Under the pieces are notes generated by a model. That model saw only the letters and a program-made list of their open reading frames with translations, was not told where the DNA came from and ran no database searches. From NCBI GenBank assembly GCA_003214525.1, contig QCLN01000003.1, forward strand, positions 33,925-97,924: a stretch of 64,000 nt of DNA, read 5' to 3'. Every line of letters begins with the position of its first letter. Within the stretch, counting starts at the first letter, position 1. This DNA comes from Pelagibacteraceae bacterium AG-414-M23. GTDB taxonomy: Bacteria > Pseudomonadota > Alphaproteobacteria > Pelagibacterales > Pelagibacteraceae. Made by a program: the position numbers and the translations under genes. Below, piece after piece: positions 48,687-57,780 of this stretch.

Positions 48687-49689
48687 AAACATAAAAAAAT
48701 TTCTAGGTTTTACTTTAATTGAAATATTAATTGGCATAGTTATTTCAACTATTATGATGGCAGCAATGTTTACTACATATAATGTAGTAAACAATTCTTA
48801 TAGTCAGGTTAGTGATGTAGCAGGCATAAGTCGTGCTGGAAGAGATGTAGTTTCTATGATGATGAGAGATGTAAGAATGGCTGGATTTAAATATTATTAT
48901 GGTGTTTTTGATGGAGCAGAGGATGGTGTCCCATCACAAGATTACCTAGAATATGTAACAGGTGATACAGAAGATACTAAACACTACAGTCATGCGCCTA
49001 TCATTATTTATAAAGATACATTAAACTATAAAGAAATAACTGGCTACAAAGCAATAGCTAATAGTTCAGAAGCAAAACTCACAAGTGAAGACGACGAAGA
49101 AACAAAAGCACTTAGTTTGTGTTGTGATAGAATTCATATTGTGTATGGGGATTTTGATGCAAACACAGAGCAACAATATAAAAAATATAGAATTTCTTAT
49201 TTTGCATTACCAATAAAAAAAATGTCAGGTAGTGTAATTTTAGATAAATACTATGGAATTTATAGATCTAAGGAGAGCTGGAGGCAGGAGTATGAAATTG
49301 AAGAAGAAGATCCTGATAACCCAGGTGAAACAATAATAACATTAAAAGCAGGAGAATGGGTAACCGAAGAAAGCGATTTTTGTCCTGACTGTTATCAAGC
49401 TGAACTCATGAGAGAATTTTTAGTCGATATGGAGTTTGTTGCTTTAGATAGATATGGCGAAAAAATTAATACTGACCCGGCAGTCGATCATGATAAATTA
49501 TATGATATAAGATCAGTTGATATAAAGTTAACATTTAGATCAAGCTCTTCTAAGGGTTATTTCAAAAGAAAAATTAAAAATGTAGTTAAATCATTTGACC
49601 AAGACAGAATGAAATCAATAGAAGACTCTTTTCACAGAGAATCTATTTTTGTAACTGTACATACAAGAAATATTGGAGAATTATTTTAA
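48670..49689 (+). CDS. pilW: Type IV minor pilin, PilW-like
   Basis: 339 aa. The leader ends K-K-F-L-G (Gly13) and the mature start is F-T-L-I-E-I-L-I-G-I-V-I-S-T, with Glu5. G-R-D-V-V-S-M-M-M-R-D-V-R-M-A-G follows, the characteristic PilW helix end. A pair of vicinal cysteines (L-C-C-D) and C-P-D-C lie further on. The length fits PilW. It overlaps pilV at its start and has its own strong ribosome site; the pilX ATG lies 1 base after its stop. Confidence 0.86.
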   Translation: MTLTPKNIKKFLGFTLIEILIGIVISTIMMAAMFTTYNVVNNSYSQVSDVAGISRAGRDVVSMMMRDVRMAGFKYYYGVFDGAEDGVPSQDYLEYVTGDTEDTKHYSHAPIIIYKDTLNYKEITGYKAIANSSEAKLTSEDDEETKALSLCCDRIHIVYGDFDANTEQQYKKYRISYFALPIKKMSGSVILDKYYGIYRSKESWRQEYEIEEEDPDNPGETIITLKAGEWVTEESDFCPDCYQAELMREFLVDMEFVALDRYGEKINTDPAVDHDKLYDIRSVDIKLTFRSSSSKGYFKRKIKNVVKSFDQDRMKSIEDSFHRESIFVTVHTRNIGELF

Positions 49690-49690
49690 A

Positions 49691-50566
49691 ATGAATAGAA
49701 AAAAAGAAAAAGGTTTTGCACTAATATTATCCCTTGTACTTCTTTTAGTCATGTCTCTAATGGGTGGATCTTTAATAGTTATAGCTTCTGGAGATCATAG
49801 AAGTAATAATACTAGTGATGAGTATCAACAAGTGTTTTATGTTGCAGAAACAGCATTAATAGAAGGTGAAAAATGGGTTACAGATAATTATTTAGGACAT
49901 TGGATTAGCAATGTTGCAGACGACGTAACTGGGACAAATATGAGCTATAAAGTGACAGTTATAGAACCGTGGAGAGAAAGGTGCAAACCTATTATAGAAG
50001 CAGGAGGAACATGCGAACCCACTGAAGAGGAACAATTAGAATGGACCGAAATGCTAAAAGAAAACAAAATACACTATGATGAACATGTTGCAGATTATAA
50101 AGCATTTTCAAATAATCTTGTAAGACACACTTGGGGAAAAGGGCCTGCATTTAATGTTAAAGAAATTACAAAAGGAGAAAAAACTTTATGTATGAAAAGT
50201 TTTAAAAATTTTAAATATGATGAAGCAATGAATATTGCTTATACTTTGCCAGATGATCATCCAAGGTTAGGAAGTTTTTGGAATATTGTAGAGCCAATTG
50301 TTAAAGCTTCTTACATCCGTGATAATTCAAAATTAAAACAAGAAGAAGAATATTTAAAAAGATTTAAATATACATTTTTCATTCAACATATCGGCTATTC
50401 TCCTTACAGGGGGTTAGGAGCAAGCGTTGCAACAACTACAGCAGTAGATTCAGCTCAAGTGGGGTCAGCTTATAAAATTTATGGATGTGGGCTGTTGTAT
50501 GATAGAAATGTTACACAAATAGAAATAATTGTACCATTGGAATCTGTGATTGTTATGCCATACTAG
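49691..50566 (+). CDS. pilX: Type IV minor pilin, PilX-like
   Basis: 291 aa. The leader M-N-R-K-K-E-K-G is followed by F-A-L-I-L-S-L-V-L-L-L-V-M-S-L-M-G-G, then D-E-Y-Q-Q-V-F-Y-V-A-E-T-A-L, the PilX_N pattern. Position 5 after the cleavage site is Leu, not Glu; this can mark the pilin placed at the tip of the minor complex, as argued for GspK-type pseudopilins. Three cysteines lie in the C-terminal domain. ATG 49691 is preferred to 49673, which lies in pilW. Confidence 0.83.
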   Translation: MNRKKEKGFALILSLVLLLVMSLMGGSLIVIASGDHRSNNTSDEYQQVFYVAETALIEGEKWVTDNYLGHWISNVADDVTGTNMSYKVTVIEPWRERCKPIIEAGGTCEPTEEEQLEWTEMLKENKIHYDEHVADYKAFSNNLVRHTWGKGPAFNVKEITKGEKTLCMKSFKNFKYDEAMNIAYTLPDDHPRLGSFWNIVEPIVKASYIRDNSKLKQEEEYLKRFKYTFFIQHIGYSPYRGLGASVATTTAVDSAQVGSAYKIYGCGLLYDRNVTQIEIIVPLESVIVMPY

Positions 50567-50571
50567 CTATT

Positions 50572-51075
50572 ATGAAGAAAAAATTAATTTTTAAATATTT
50601 TATTTTTATTTTTTTATTCAGTTTTAATCAAGTTATTGCGGAAGAATGTGATTTTGAGTTTGAAATTGGGGACGAGGCATCAAAAGCAATATTTCTCTAT
50701 GGTGAACCAAAAGAAGAAACAAACTATACTTATATAGAAGAATTCGCAAAATTCGTATGCGTAGACCATGGCATGGATAATGCTATGATAAAAATACTAC
50801 TTAGAGATGATATAATTGGTGGTTATAAAATTAATTCTGATACTAGAAAAGAAGATCAAGATGAAAAAAACAAGTTTATTTATTATTATATAAAAGAAAA
50901 TTTTGCAAATGTTGCAGAAGTTGAAGATCTAACAAGCCCTGACTGGACAGGCAGTATATATTGGGAAATAAATAATATATATTACTATTATTATAAATTT
51001 TTGAATCAAAAAACTTCAATTGTTACAGAAGAATTGTTTGTGACAAAAGAAAGATTTGGTAAATATTTTAACTAA
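50572..51075 (+). CDS. Secreted protein of unknown function, pilus cluster
   Basis: 167 aa with a classical signal peptide: K-K-K-L at the start, a hydrophobic core and a cut after V-I-A (about residue 22), then E-E-C-D-F. The mature part is acidic, with two cysteines (one at the mature N-terminus and one near residue 63) and a remarkable tyrosine run near residue 137 (N-N-I-Y-Y-Y-Y-Y-K-F). I recognise no family. It is inserted between pilX and pilY1 and overlaps pilY1 by one base (TAATG), so it is co-translated with the pilus tip protein. A PilY1 chaperone or accessory role is a guess. Confidence 0.7.
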   Translation: MKKKLIFKYFIFIFLFSFNQVIAEECDFEFEIGDEASKAIFLYGEPKEETNYTYIEEFAKFVCVDHGMDNAMIKILLRDDIIGGYKINSDTRKEDQDEKNKFIYYYIKENFANVAEVEDLTSPDWTGSIYWEINNIYYYYYKFLNQKTSIVTEELFVTKERFGKYFN

Positions 51076-54000
51076 TGACTAAAATTATAAAAATATTAAT
51101 TATAAAATTGTTATTTTTTCTTTTTGTACTAAATAACAACGTTTTTTCAAAAGCACTTCCTCCAGGTAGCGGAGCGGGTGACGTACCTGCAAATATTTTA
51201 ATTCTTTTAGACTCATCAGATAGCATGTCATCCAATCCATTAGGAGGGGACACAATAATGGATGTAGGTGATATTGTGCTTCTTAATGACGGTAGCATAC
51301 TTGTGGGTCAAAAGAGCAATGCTGGAATTCTCAAAATGAATTATGCGAGTGAAGATATAAATACAGATTTTTCAAATGGTAGAGCAATTTTTTATGGCGG
51401 TAAACCCACCACTGTAACATGTACACTTGATGGCAGCCAAGTAGCTGCGGTAGGAAACGTAAGTTCTATGGCTAAATCTTCTAATGTAAATGGTGTTGAT
51501 GGAGAAGTTATTTATGCAACTTCATGGGATAAATATAAGGTAGCCGCAATTGATGCAGATGGAAACTGTATTGAAATCATATGGGCAGGTGAAATGGGTA
51601 AAACAAAAACGGGAAGTTTAGATGCTTTTTATCCAATGGCTCTTACAATAAAAACAGTAGGCGGTAACGATTATTTAGTTGTTACTGGAAAAGAAAAATG
51701 GTGCACAAGGACTAAGGGGAAGGGCAGGAAAACAAAGTGTAAGAGCAAGAGTAATTGGTCCGAAAGACCAATCATGTACTCAAAAAATTTAACTACTGGT
51801 GTAGATATAATTTGTGCACTTAATAACAGCAAACACGAGAACCTCGCAGACGTTTGGTCAATAACAATGGATGATGGGGATAATCTTTATTATACTCGCT
51901 TTAAAAAAATTTATAGGTTACCTGTGGTACAATCAGCGGGGGGCTACTGTCCTACAGGGGCAAATGATGAGTACAGTTATTCTACCTCTGAATCAGATTA
52001 CAATCCTGCATCACAAATTGAAATTGATCCACAAGACGAGAACACTTTGTATGTTACTAGCGAAGACGCAAGTACTCTTCAAAAATTAACAATTAGTGCA
52101 GATAAAAATACTCTTACACAAAGTCTTGTTGTAGGAGGATCAGAAAAAAATAAAGCAACTCCTTCTGCTGCTGCTAATGAAAACGTAAGTAGTGCAATTG
52201 CAATATATAGGCCACAGGCATTATATGTTGGAAATGATCGAGTATGGACCGGCGGAAAGAAAATATCTATCCAAGAATACGATATAAGTGGAAATAGCAT
52301 AAAATGGAAAGCTGAAATGGGAACCACAAGATTGAATAGAATGAAAGGTGCTCAAACAGCAATAGAAGCAGTTGTTACCGATAGCTCATTCCTACAAACA
52401 GCAAGATTTGGGTACGGTTACTGGAATTCTGGAGAAAAAGATTGTAAAAGCGGAGGTAAAGCTAAAAACCTTTGGAAAATGGGTTGTGAAAGTGTTTGTA
52501 ATAAAGATCATGGCTATAAGGGGAAGGGTAAACATTGGTATCGATGGGGCTCAAAACACTGTAAATATTATAATGAATGGTCTGGAATTCATCCAGTCGG
52601 ACAATCAAAACAATGCAATAGACATTCTTGTTTAAAAGTTGGAATTGATAAAGGTAATAGTGCAAAAATAGTGCAAGCTGTATGGGATACAGATATGGCT
52701 TACGGGACAGATGCCAGTGCTTTTTCTAAGATGGCTTATCAATATTTTGACGATACTAAGGTAGTAGACAGATCAGGAAATCGTTTAGTGACTAAAGATG
52801 AAGAAGATCGTAACGATTGTCAATTAAATTATGTGATTGTTATTGGAGATGGTATGTGGCGTAACCATGATAGTGCGAGAGAAAGAATTGAAGCTTTAAG
52901 ACAAGATTTTGGTGTTAAAACTGTTTTCATTGCCTATGGGGATAATATCAAGGGTACTGGTAAAGACCAATTTGAAGATATGGCGGTAGCAGGATCCTGC
53001 GATGCAGAAGGAGGTGATGATTGTCGACCACTAATAGAAGCATTAACTCCACAAGATTTACTTAATAAACTTAAAAGTGAAGTTGCAAGGATAACAGCAA
53101 GTAGATTATCTTTTACTGCTCCGGCTATTACCGCATCCCTTTCAGAGGGTGGAGATTTATATCAAGCACAATTCGACTTTGTTCAATACAAAGAATGGAA
53201 AGGGTCATTATTGAGAAAAGCGGTTAGAGAAGATGGCACAGTAATACACGACATGAATCATCCAGAGAATTATGATATTGCCGATATATTAGTGGAGCAA
53301 GCAAAAAATGACGACAGAAGAATTTGGACAGTCATGTCTGGTGGGAAAGATTATAAAGATGACTGGAATAATTTCGTAGTTGGAGAAGATAATTGGAGAA
53401 GCATAAATAGTTTATTTGGTCTATTTGGAGAGTCAGTCCCAGACTATCATAATCAATCATCTGAGTGTAAAGATGATATTGATGGTGTATTAGATGAAAA
53501 CGAAGATGACATTAAAGGACTTATTAATTTTGTTAGAGGATATGATTATTTTGCATACGAAGGTTGTGATAATACAAAAAATATAAGAAGTTCAGTATTA
53601 GGAGATATTTATCATTCACAAATAGTAGAAGTCGGCGATCCAAAAGCTAACACAAATTTTACAAGAAATAATCAAGAGGCTTATTGGAGATCAATAAAAA
53701 ATTATGGAACTTTTGCAAAAGAAAATAAAAATAGAGGGAAAGTAATATATGTAGGAGCAAATGATGGAGCTTTACATGCTTTTGCAACTGAAGATGTTGG
53801 AGATTTTACTAAAGGACAAGAGGTATGGGCTTTTGTTCCACCATTTATAGCTGCTAAATTACCAGGTCTTATAAATGATGGTCTTGACGGATATAAATCT
53901 AATCGAGGTGGAACCAATTCTATTTTTGCTGTAGATGGCTCACCTGTAATACACGATGTATATATTCGAGGAATAGATGAAAACGGAGAGTACGAAAGTA

Positions 54001-55931
54001 TAAATGAAGGTAAATCTTGGCATACTATTTTAATGGTTACTTATGGAAGAGGTGGAGAAGGTTTTTCAGTTTTAGATGTTACAAATCCTTTAAAACCATA
54101 TCATATGTTTTCTGTATTTAATGATAGAAGAGGTGCTGTCTATATAGCAGACAAAGATGGTAACATGGATATTCACACTTACGCAAGCGGACAACTAAGA
54201 ATAGGGGACTCGTTGGAAGCTGAAAGAGCTATAATTAATCAAGAGGCTGCAGAGGCTGCAGATTTAGTTATTGACGCAGATGGAGAAGATTTTACCAATC
54301 GAGATGATAAAGCAACATGTCAATCTAATGATGATATTACTACTGGCACCGGTACATTTGCTAGAGACGGCGCTAATGCCTGCTATAAAGGAAAATCATG
54401 GACATTTGTATATGACAATTTTCCCGCTACAATAATAAACAACCCATCACTAGCAGATGCAACAAAATCTGTAGATGGGAGAACTATAGATATTGCAGTA
54501 AAATCTATATCAAAAAGTGGAAATGAAGTAACTATTACACTCGAAGATCAACATGTTTTCAACGTAAGCGATAGCGATGATACCGATCTTGATGAAACTA
54601 ATTTTTCAATTGTACTTTCAAACACAGGAACTGAAGATAAATCTTACAATTATAGTAAATTAGGAGAAACTTGGGCAGCCCCAAGAATTATGAGAATACC
54701 TTCAGGTAACTCACCCAGCGATACTATTGATACAGATAATTATGTTGCTGTTTTATCGGGAGGATATGGATCAGCCAAAGGTGTAGGCTCTGCTCTCTTT
54801 TTAGTGGACCTAGAAGATACGGTAACTAATGGAGGATCAATATATGGAGCAGAAGAGAATAATGGTCCAATTATGATAGTTGATATGAATACAGAAATAA
54901 AAAGTGGAGGTGCAGTAATTGTAGATGATATTCATAATTCAATTCCAACAGACCCTATTGTAATAACTCCAGACACATTTAAAGGAGTTAGTTGGAGAGG
55001 AGCCATGGTCTATCTAAATGATTTTGAAGGAAAAATTACAAAAATTAATTTAACAAACCAAAGATCTGAAGTACATCCTGTAAATATTTTTGATCAAACA
55101 ACTCTCTTTAATTTAGGCGTAACGAAAACAAATGAAAGGTTTAGTTATTTTGGAATGGATGCTGCTTATGGAAGTGATACAAGAAATTTATGGCTTTTTG
55201 GAGCAACAGGAGACTTTTCGGACATTGGTGGAAAACAAAAAGGAATGGATAATATTTTATATGGAGTTAGAGATAGAGATTTTCCTTACTTTAGACATTC
55301 GCCTAATGGAAAAATTCCTCCACCTATTGCTGTTGATGGAGCAACAGAAGAAGAATTTGTTAATACAGAATTCTTAACAAAAGCTATTTTTGTTGCTGAA
55401 AATGCACCTCAGGTTGATGATATAAGTGTATGTGCAAGAAGCAGAGATGATGGTGGAAGCTGTTCTGGTGCAACCAAAGAAGGATGGGTATTTCAACTTG
55501 ATAAACCGTATGACAAATCCACAGATACAGAACCAGGTCCAACCGCTCAAAATAAATACAGGAAAGCTTCTGCTTCACCTACAGTTTTTAGAGGAACAGT
55601 TTATTACCCAGTCTACGAACCACCAGTGGGTGTAAAAAAATGTAACGTTGGAAAAGCTTTTATATGTTCTGCGAATGACGAATGTGGAACAAATACTTCT
55701 AAGAAAATAGCATACGCACAAAAAAATGTAAGACCAGATAGCGAATATGACGATGATTCAGGATGTTATTATTTACAACCAGGTATACTTTCAAAACTGG
55801 TTGTTTTTGGAGATAAATTGTTTGCTAATGTCACAACAGATAGCGAGCAACAGGAAGATACTCTAGTCACTTTACTTGGCGGTGAAGGTGAAATTTCAGT
55901 TTATAGAGGAAGCTGGAGAGAAAATTATTAA
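51075..55931 (+). CDS. pilY1: Type IV pilus tip adhesin PilY1, unusually large
   Basis: 1618 aa. The signal peptide ends near residue 26. D-S-S-D-S (46-50) after I-L-I-L-L is a vWA MIDAS motif. Residues about 55-415 form a beta-rich insert. The vWA fold then seems to resume with a helix G-A-Q-T-A-I-E-A-V-V (425-434) and N-Y-V-I-V-I-G-D-G near 585-593. Residues 450-520 are rich in Cys, Lys, Gly and Trp. The PilY1 C-terminal propeller starts near 830 with S-V-L-G-D-I-Y-H-S-Q and has V-Y-V/I-G-A-N-D-G-A-L-H-A-F. PilY1 primes pilus assembly and mediates adhesion and calcium-controlled retraction in other bacteria. It is the last gene of the minor-pilin run. Confidence 0.9.
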   Translation: MTKIIKILIIKLLFFLFVLNNNVFSKALPPGSGAGDVPANILILLDSSDSMSSNPLGGDTIMDVGDIVLLNDGSILVGQKSNAGILKMNYASEDINTDFSNGRAIFYGGKPTTVTCTLDGSQVAAVGNVSSMAKSSNVNGVDGEVIYATSWDKYKVAAIDADGNCIEIIWAGEMGKTKTGSLDAFYPMALTIKTVGGNDYLVVTGKEKWCTRTKGKGRKTKCKSKSNWSERPIMYSKNLTTGVDIICALNNSKHENLADVWSITMDDGDNLYYTRFKKIYRLPVVQSAGGYCPTGANDEYSYSTSESDYNPASQIEIDPQDENTLYVTSEDASTLQKLTISADKNTLTQSLVVGGSEKNKATPSAAANENVSSAIAIYRPQALYVGNDRVWTGGKKISIQEYDISGNSIKWKAEMGTTRLNRMKGAQTAIEAVVTDSSFLQTARFGYGYWNSGEKDCKSGGKAKNLWKMGCESVCNKDHGYKGKGKHWYRWGSKHCKYYNEWSGIHPVGQSKQCNRHSCLKVGIDKGNSAKIVQAVWDTDMAYGTDASAFSKMAYQYFDDTKVVDRSGNRLVTKDEEDRNDCQLNYVIVIGDGMWRNHDSARERIEALRQDFGVKTVFIAYGDNIKGTGKDQFEDMAVAGSCDAEGGDDCRPLIEALTPQDLLNKLKSEVARITASRLSFTAPAITASLSEGGDLYQAQFDFVQYKEWKGSLLRKAVREDGTVIHDMNHPENYDIADILVEQAKNDDRRIWTVMSGGKDYKDDWNNFVVGEDNWRSINSLFGLFGESVPDYHNQSSECKDDIDGVLDENEDDIKGLINFVRGYDYFAYEGCDNTKNIRSSVLGDIYHSQIVEVGDPKANTNFTRNNQEAYWRSIKNYGTFAKENKNRGKVIYVGANDGALHAFATEDVGDFTKGQEVWAFVPPFIAAKLPGLINDGLDGYKSNRGGTNSIFAVDGSPVIHDVYIRGIDENGEYESINEGKSWHTILMVTYGRGGEGFSVLDVTNPLKPYHMFSVFNDRRGAVYIADKDGNMDIHTYASGQLRIGDSLEAERAIINQEAAEAADLVIDADGEDFTNRDDKATCQSNDDITTGTGTFARDGANACYKGKSWTFVYDNFPATIINNPSLADATKSVDGRTIDIAVKSISKSGNEVTITLEDQHVFNVSDSDDTDLDETNFSIVLSNTGTEDKSYNYSKLGETWAAPRIMRIPSGNSPSDTIDTDNYVAVLSGGYGSAKGVGSALFLVDLEDTVTNGGSIYGAEENNGPIMIVDMNTEIKSGGAVIVDDIHNSIPTDPIVITPDTFKGVSWRGAMVYLNDFEGKITKINLTNQRSEVHPVNIFDQTTLFNLGVTKTNERFSYFGMDAAYGSDTRNLWLFGATGDFSDIGGKQKGMDNILYGVRDRDFPYFRHSPNGKIPPPIAVDGATEEEFVNTEFLTKAIFVAENAPQVDDISVCARSRDDGGSCSGATKEGWVFQLDKPYDKSTDTEPGPTAQNKYRKASASPTVFRGTVYYPVYEPPVGVKKCNVGKAFICSANDECGTNTSKKIAYAQKNVRPDSEYDDDSGCYYLQPGILSKLVVFGDKLFANVTTDSEQQEDTLVTLLGGEGEISVYRGSWRENY

Positions 55932-55956
55932 GACATTTTTTAATGTGAGTTAAAAT

Positions 55957-57759
55957 ATGATATTTAAGAATTTTCAACAAATTATAAAAAAAATAGTTTT
56001 AATTTTATTATTTTTCTTAATTTTTTCTAATAAATTATATGCTGCTAATGTTGCTGAAGATACAACCATCTCAAGTGATACAACAGCTCAACAAGTTGTT
56101 ACTGCAAATGATGTTGATATTATCTTAACCGATAACGCTTCCATAACAAGAACTGGTCAAAAAGCTATTAAAAATACTGATGGAGATGTAACTGGTACTA
56201 CACTTACAATTCACTCTGGTTCAGCTGTAACATCTACGGGAGCTAATACGATATCTACTGAAGGAGGTGAATTTACAGTTACAAACTCAGGAGAAATTTC
56301 AACAAGTGTTAGTAAAGCAATCAATTTAAGTAGCTCTGATGGAGTATTAATTACAAATAATAGTGGTGGTGTAATTTCAGCTGATGGATTTGCTATTCTC
56401 GGAGACGCAAGTAATAGTACTGATAACATAACAATTGATAATAGTGGAAAAATCTTTTCAACTAAAACTACAGGGTCAACATCTACTGCAATTATTCTTG
56501 ATGAGTATAATAATGGTAATCCTATTCCTAATACAACAATTACAAATAATGCTGGTGGATCAATTTATAGCGAGGGACCTAAAGCAACTATAAAACTTGG
56601 TACAAGCTCAACCATTACCAATAGTGGATCAATCAAAAATAATAAATCAGTTGATAAAAATTCAATCGAACTAATAGGAAACAATAATACAGTTACTTTA
56701 AAAGATGAGGGAATTGTTGTTGGTAAAATTAAAGCTGCAACTGGTACAACAGGAAATACATTAAAATTTAATCACGGACTTGGAAAAAGTTATTATTATA
56801 ATACAGGTGGTGATTTTACTTTAGAGGACTTAGATGGCAACCAAGTTGTTCAAGGATCCGCAGGATCAGTAGGCCAAGGAGGAAGTGAAACTGTTGATGA
56901 TTTACTTGGGTATAAGTCTTTAAATATTCGTAAGTCATTAAATAGGTTTACAAAGTCAAAAGATTTTAAAGATAAAAAAACTCACTGGCAAGGAATTCAA
57001 GCCACTCGTATAAAAAGAAAAGAACATACTCAGAACTTAGCTTTAGGATATGAATTCTATAGTTTAGGTGTAAATATTATTAGGCCATCAGAAAACGAGA
57101 ATGTAATAGCTAGTTTTGAATACAGTGAACAAGATTTTCAAAAAGATCATACCATTACAAGATATAAATTATTATTTGGTTTACATTATAACGAGTCAGA
57201 AAATAAATTTAAAGACAATAGCTTTATTTTAGCAGGTGCTACTCTCAACGAAGGTGAAAGAAAAATACTAACAAACACAACTTCTTCCGGTACTTTAAAC
57301 ATTGATGATGACTATGAATCTTTTGAAATTCATACTGGAAAAAAATTTAAAAATAAAAGTTTAATTCCAAATATTGGAACAAACTTATCTTATTCTTACA
57401 CACCTGCCCACTCAGAAACCAAATATTATTCTTGGGAAGAAAAACATGTCGCAAATTTCTCAGTAGATTTGAATGATGAATTTACTATCGTAAGTGAAAA
57501 AACTAATAGCAAACTGGGCATTGGTTGGATTTTAGATTATAGAACTTTAATTTCAGACTCTGGAACAAAATATTCAGTTAATGGTACCAAAGCAACATAT
57601 AAGCAAGATAATGATTTAAAAAAAGAAATGACAATTTCTGCAAACATTAATTATGAAAAAAAAATTCGTAAATCTGGAATAATACTAATATCACTTGATG
57701 GGACCCGTACAACTCAGAAAGTATATGGGGTTAACGCCAATATTTCTTTTGTTTATTAG
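55957..57759 (+). CDS. Autotransporter-like outer-membrane protein
   Basis: 600 aa. The signal peptide ends at Y-A-A (about residue 30). Residues 35-300 are a low-complexity Ser/Thr/Asn/Gly stretch with repeated I-T-N-S-G-S-I and N-N-S-G-G-V-I turns, the pattern of a right-handed beta-helix passenger. From about residue 320 to the end, alternating amphipathic strands (for example Q-N-L-A-L-G-Y-E-F-Y-S-L-G-V) and a C-terminal aromatic residue (S-F-V-Y) fit a 12-strand autotransporter barrel. Function is probably surface display or adhesion. It starts 25 bases after pilY1 and is convergent with another barrel protein 21 bases away. Confidence 0.75.
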   Translation: MIFKNFQQIIKKIVLILLFFLIFSNKLYAANVAEDTTISSDTTAQQVVTANDVDIILTDNASITRTGQKAIKNTDGDVTGTTLTIHSGSAVTSTGANTISTEGGEFTVTNSGEISTSVSKAINLSSSDGVLITNNSGGVISADGFAILGDASNSTDNITIDNSGKIFSTKTTGSTSTAIILDEYNNGNPIPNTTITNNAGGSIYSEGPKATIKLGTSSTITNSGSIKNNKSVDKNSIELIGNNNTVTLKDEGIVVGKIKAATGTTGNTLKFNHGLGKSYYYNTGGDFTLEDLDGNQVVQGSAGSVGQGGSETVDDLLGYKSLNIRKSLNRFTKSKDFKDKKTHWQGIQATRIKRKEHTQNLALGYEFYSLGVNIIRPSENENVIASFEYSEQDFQKDHTITRYKLLFGLHYNESENKFKDNSFILAGATLNEGERKILTNTTSSGTLNIDDDYESFEIHTGKKFKNKSLIPNIGTNLSYSYTPAHSETKYYSWEEKHVANFSVDLNDEFTIVSEKTNSKLGIGWILDYRTLISDSGTKYSVNGTKATYKQDNDLKKEMTISANINYEKKIRKSGIILISLDGTRTTQKVYGVNANISFVY

Positions 57760-57780
57760 GATTTAAAAAAAATAGAACAG

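Noticed and set aside
52513..52635. Cys/His-rich stretch of PilY1 considered as a zinc finger
   Set aside because: The spacing of the Cys and His residues is irregular and the protein is exported. Disulfides are more likely.
55132..55635. Short plus-strand and minus-strand frames within pilY1
   Set aside because: They lie in other frames of a continuous, well-supported PilY1 reading frame.
56080..56860. Repeat-rich stretch considered as a CRISPR or tandem repeat array
   Set aside because: Repetition is only at the protein level (Ser/Thr/Asn/Gly turns in a beta-helix). No regular DNA repeat or spacer structure is present.
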